Notes under the pieces: generated by a model | Told to the model about the DNA's origin: nothing | Seen by the model: only the letters and a program-made list of their open reading frames with translations | The model's database searches: none | Translations under genes and position numbers: made by a program | In this document: positions 50,487-64,000 of the stretch, piece after piece | Layout: each line of letters starts with the position of its first letter | Position numbering within the stretch: position 1 is the first letter of the stretch | NCBI GenBank assembly: GCA_000499405.2 | Contig: HG738138.1 | Span: 11,897,208 to 11,961,207 of the forward strand | Direction of reading: 5' to 3' | Length of the DNA stretch: 64,000 bases | Source: Onchocerca volvulus | Taxonomy: Eukaryota > Nematoda > Chromadorea > Rhabditida > Onchocercidae

Positions 50487-53400
50487 CTATAATATATCGC
50501 AAATTATAATTTTGTATTTTGGCTCAAAAATTTTAACATTCCAATTTGAAAACTAATTTTGTAAAATTTTTTATTTTTCCTTGCTTCCACTACTGAATGG
50601 ACAAAATTTTTCTTTACATAGAATTTTGCTTAATGATTGATAAGATTTAATCAATTATTTTGTTTGATGCTTATAAATGAATTCAATTAATTAGATACAC
50701 TTATTTTTGTTGTACATAATCATCCTTTTACCTGATAAAATCCCGACAAAACATTGTATCACTTCTGGAAGAAATATTAAAAGAATCCATTTTAATGAAT
50801 AATAATCCATTATTGATTGTAATTTGATGATTAAGCAAAATTCAACACCAGTAAATTATATTGTTTGCTATAATTTGATGTTAATCTTTCCGTAAAAAAA
50901 AAATATAATAACCTTCGTGATAGCAGTGAAGTAAATACTGTTATAATTACTTTCACAATTACGACGATCAAATCAGGATAAATTCATTTTCTTAGTTTAT
51001 TTATGTCTGTATTTATAACGATGATTATATAGGGAAGCGTATGATAACTTAAATCTTTTTTACTTTTTCACATATTTAGAAAAGACCAATAAATTGCTAA
51101 ACAATTTATTATAAATCAAAGACTTCTCATCAACGCATATAGTTAATGATGATACATGTATTTTTCGATGGATTTTTAATAATTTTACAATTATCCTAAT
51201 TTAATTCACAACTTTCCTATTCATTCGTTTCAATAAATTTCCATTTCATTAACTTAATTACCTATATTTTATCATTTTAGAAACACATGTACACGCATAC
51301 ATATTTATCTATATACAAAGTACTGCCGTTGCTACTTGTGGTACTTCTGTTTCCGACAAAAACATTAGGCCTTCTTATCATCAATTATATTATGGTGCAC
51401 GCACACACACACACAAACACACACAAACACACCAATATATCAAGCTCTCGTTGCTACTTCTGGTACTTCCTTTTCCAACCAAAATATCAGATTTTCTAAA
51501 TATAACTATTATATAACAGAAATATCTTGAATTATTTCTTTAACATTTATCTAAATTTCAGAATCATTCGGATAAGAAACATATTTTTTATCAAATAATA
51601 GCAAGATAAATGAAGAAAATATTTTCTTTTTTTTTTTTGGAAACCAAAATTTTATAAAATAGACGAAATATTTTTTTGAACTATAACAAAATTTCTAAGA
51701 AGAATGAAATTTTCTTGCCTTTTATTTCGATCCAAAGAAACGGAACGAGAAGTGAAGGTTATGCCATTTTCTTTTTACAATAAAGGAATTTTTTTATGAA
51801 ACAAAATTAAAGATTAAAAAACTTCAATTTTTATGAAAAATAAATAAGAAAAATTTCACAGGAAAATTCTGAATTTTAATTTTAATAAGAAGGAAATTTT
51901 AGGTTGAATTGAAATAATTACAAATATTCTTGAAAATAAATTCATATATTACTTTTATGATTTATTTTATAAAAAATGACTTTCATTTCTCATTTGTTCT
52001 TTAAGTCAGCTAAAAAAAAAAAGCTGCTAAATGGATGAATGATTTCTGTGAAGCTTCATTTTCGAACCATTTAATCAATATAATTGGCAATAAAGTATAC
52101 AAACATGATCAAAACATCAGAACAATTAACTTTATTGGGTATATTCGGTAAAAATGATAGATTACGAACGAGAAATGAAAGATTAGCAAATCGATGTAGT
52201 ATTTTTTGAAATTATTTATAATGATTGGTCAATTTTTCTCATCAGTGGATATAATTATTAACACTTATTTTGCTAGATTTTATTTTTTCTTGCTTTTGTT
52301 TTTTCAAATTATGATAAAAACAGGATTATCCAATTGATGATGACTAATTTATATGACGAGAAATAAACAATATAAAATCAGTAGCTGTATGATAAAATTT
52401 CAGTTCTGCAAAAATGAAAAATGGAACTTATTGAGTAAGGGTAGAAAAAAAAAACTTAATTATTAGAAACGGAAATTTTAATTATTATCATCAAATGGCA
52501 AACTATCATCATTGGTTAATAATAAACTGTCTCAGAGAAAATGACTGGAAATAGCAAAGGAAATGTTTCAAGATTTTTCACAGATTTAGCCTGAAGTGTG
52601 ATCAGTAATTAAGTGATCCGAAATTTTTGAATTAAACATTATGAGGTGATCACCTTAGATGAAAAAAAAAAAAACAAATGAATTTAGAAGTGATTTTGTG
52701 TTTACTTTATTTAATTTTATTCAGTTTAGTCAGTTAAAATGAGTTAAATTTGAAGTGGTGTAGATGAATCAACTTCCATCAACCAACATTTCACTTATCT
52801 CCTTCCGTTTTCGAGCATCTTTCTCGACCTTAATCTTATATTTCACTCATGACTTCTTTTCGTCAAGCTTCTTTTCAACTCTGAACAATTTCTTCAATGC
52901 CATCAGCATGATTATTCGCATGCTTGGAGGAAAAAGCTCAAATAAAATATTTTATCCTCTTAAACTTCGAGACCTCCTTCAGGTAAATTTCAAATCAATT
53001 TCCCGAAATGCAGGAATATAATTAGTTTTATAAATTTATTGACAAACAAATGTTCTGAATGAACAATTTCAAATATTCATTGCAAACATATAAAGCAGTA
53101 AGTTAATGAGTTAGTTCAGGAATGTACGGAATTCAAGATTGGTGGAAAAGCGCACAATTCATAACACGGAAACACCGGTTATATAGTGAAGGGCATTTTC
53201 GGGATGATGATGATAATGATATACAGCGTATATGTGTGTATAAATGCTTATATTTTCATGAAAGAGCTCAAAAAAATAAACAAAAAAATAAGAGTGAAAA
53301 AGGATGATGTGCACCATATTTCCACCGCACAGCATAGTATATAAATAATCAATTAATAACCCAAAAAGAGTAAATTAAAAATGACGGAAAGATAGCATAA

Positions 53401-54069
53401 AAAGGAAAATTGTTAGAATAGCAGTAAAAAAGTATTGATACTTAATATTAGCAGCAAAAATAGTAGTTAGTAACTACTAGCAGCAATAGTAGCAGTAATA
53501 TCTGCAGTCATCAAAACCTAAATGGCCAAATTTTTTCTTAAATTTGAAATAGTTAAATTGTTAAAGTAGTACACATGAGAGAACAGTGGCGACAAACAAA
53601 GATGTATACCAGTAATAAACACTATGAACAACTTTTCAATTTAGCATTCAAAGTAATAAAATAATAATAAAAATAATAGTAAAAATAATAATATAATAAC
53701 AATGATAATACCTGCTTCCTAATCAGATATTGTTATTCTAATTTAAGTGAATAACCAAATGGCAAATCATAAATACCACTTCGTATATCAAACAATGAAT
53801 TCTGCTCCAGCAAAAAAAAAAAAAAAAAAAAGGAAATTATCGCAATGTGAATCAGAGCAAAATGAAAAGAAAAAAGGCATCATTGGTAACATTTTGGGAA
53901 TTCGATACAATTTTCTGCAAGCCAAACTGAAAATTAGAGAATTTTCCAATCTTGCTTTTTCTTTAATAAAATCAATAACACAGAAAATCCTTTTAATCAT
54001 AACATATTAAATTCCTTTAATCAATAATATAAAAAAAATTCCTTTCATAAAATCAGTAATATTTCAAGT
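50487..54069. other. Stretch between the 50-kb exon and the myosin 3' end
   Basis: It should contain the missing 5' exon(s) of the minus-strand gene at 50.5 kb, but I could not find a signal-peptide exon. A Lys/Glu-rich minus-strand reading at about 52,764-52,960 is interrupted by one TGA and has no splice support. The rest is AT-rich with CA and trinucleotide patches. Confidence 0.4.
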
Positions 54070-54075
54070 TTTATT
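54070..54075 (-). terminator. Possible poly(A) signal of the myosin gene
   Basis: TTTATT on the plus strand is AATAAA on the transcript strand, about 450 bases after the myosin stop codon. It is the clearest such hexamer I found downstream, but it is a common string in AT-rich DNA. Confidence 0.3.
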
Positions 54076-54520
54076 CTTTCAACGGTAAGCCTCGTTTTGC
54101 ATCATCTGTCATGTCAGAACCTGAAATTTAATAATTTTTTGATACCTTTCAAATTTGTTACAAAAAGAGGAATAATCTTCAGTTTTAACAAACTTACGTA
54201 CTTTTTTCATATTTTTAATGCGTAAAATAATCTAACTAGCCGATTCAATACAAGCTATGACTTATTCATTTGTCGCTGCATTTAATAATTCTCTGTAGCA
54301 TGATTGTAGAGCAACTATCGGCAAAAAACTCAATACAATAGATAATTTGGTTAAAATATTCCGAAGTTTGAGGTAGAAAGAAAAATGAGATGGATATCAA
54401 TGGGAAAGTTAAGACAGGATCTTCACAAAAAAAACTGAATGATGGTAAGAAATAAGCAAGTAATTCTTTAGCCACAAAGCATCAAAATTAAATTAATTTA
54501 AAAAACATTTTAATCTAATT

Positions 54521-63915
<9,395 letters not shown>

Positions 63916-64000
63916 CTATAAAAGCAATTTCGGATACTCATAATTTTAATCTAAAATTCTCAGAGGCATCATCATATATTAATTAAAAACCACGATCAGA

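Overview
The window reads as nuclear DNA of a nematode, most likely a filarial-type parasitic species. It is very AT-rich, introns are short to moderate with TTTTCAG-like acceptors, dinucleotide microsatellites and long A or T runs are common, and the encoded proteins are animal families. I saw no rRNA, tRNA, CRISPR, bacterial operon or transposase. Gene models below were built by hand from splice sites and reading-frame phase; every joined model keeps frame across all its junctions.

Layout. 1-17,200 is a gene desert with microsatellites, a G-rich hexamer array and long T/A runs. About 17,260-17,460 (-) holds a small possible terminal exon. 20,134-34,885 (-) is a complete ten-exon nischarin-like gene (PX domain plus leucine-rich repeats, 472 residues). 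Its 11.4-kb third intron contains, on the opposite strand, a TMEM121-family multi-pass membrane protein gene (about 30,690-33,050, +). 35,300-36,450 is a coding-like but broken island that I cannot name. 38,197-50,486 (-) is a single-pass membrane protein with one juxtamembrane EGF domain and a Spitz-like transmembrane start, a candidate EGF-receptor ligand (LIN-3 type), with a Tyr/Pro-rich repeat region in its ectodomain; its N-terminus is not found. 54,521-63,915 (-) is the C-terminal three quarters of a non-muscle myosin II heavy chain (24 exons, about 1,524 residues), whose N-terminal motor part lies beyond the right edge.

The three large minus-strand genes fit a theme of cell migration and signalling (an integrin/PAK/Rac-associated scaffold, a growth-factor ligand and actomyosin), but co-location alone does not show joint regulation. 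The most interesting items are the EGF-ligand candidate, the antisense nested TMEM121 gene, a probable GC-AG intron in nischarin, a 62-bp near-perfect palindrome, the decayed coding island near 36 kb, and a nine-run G-quadruplex array.
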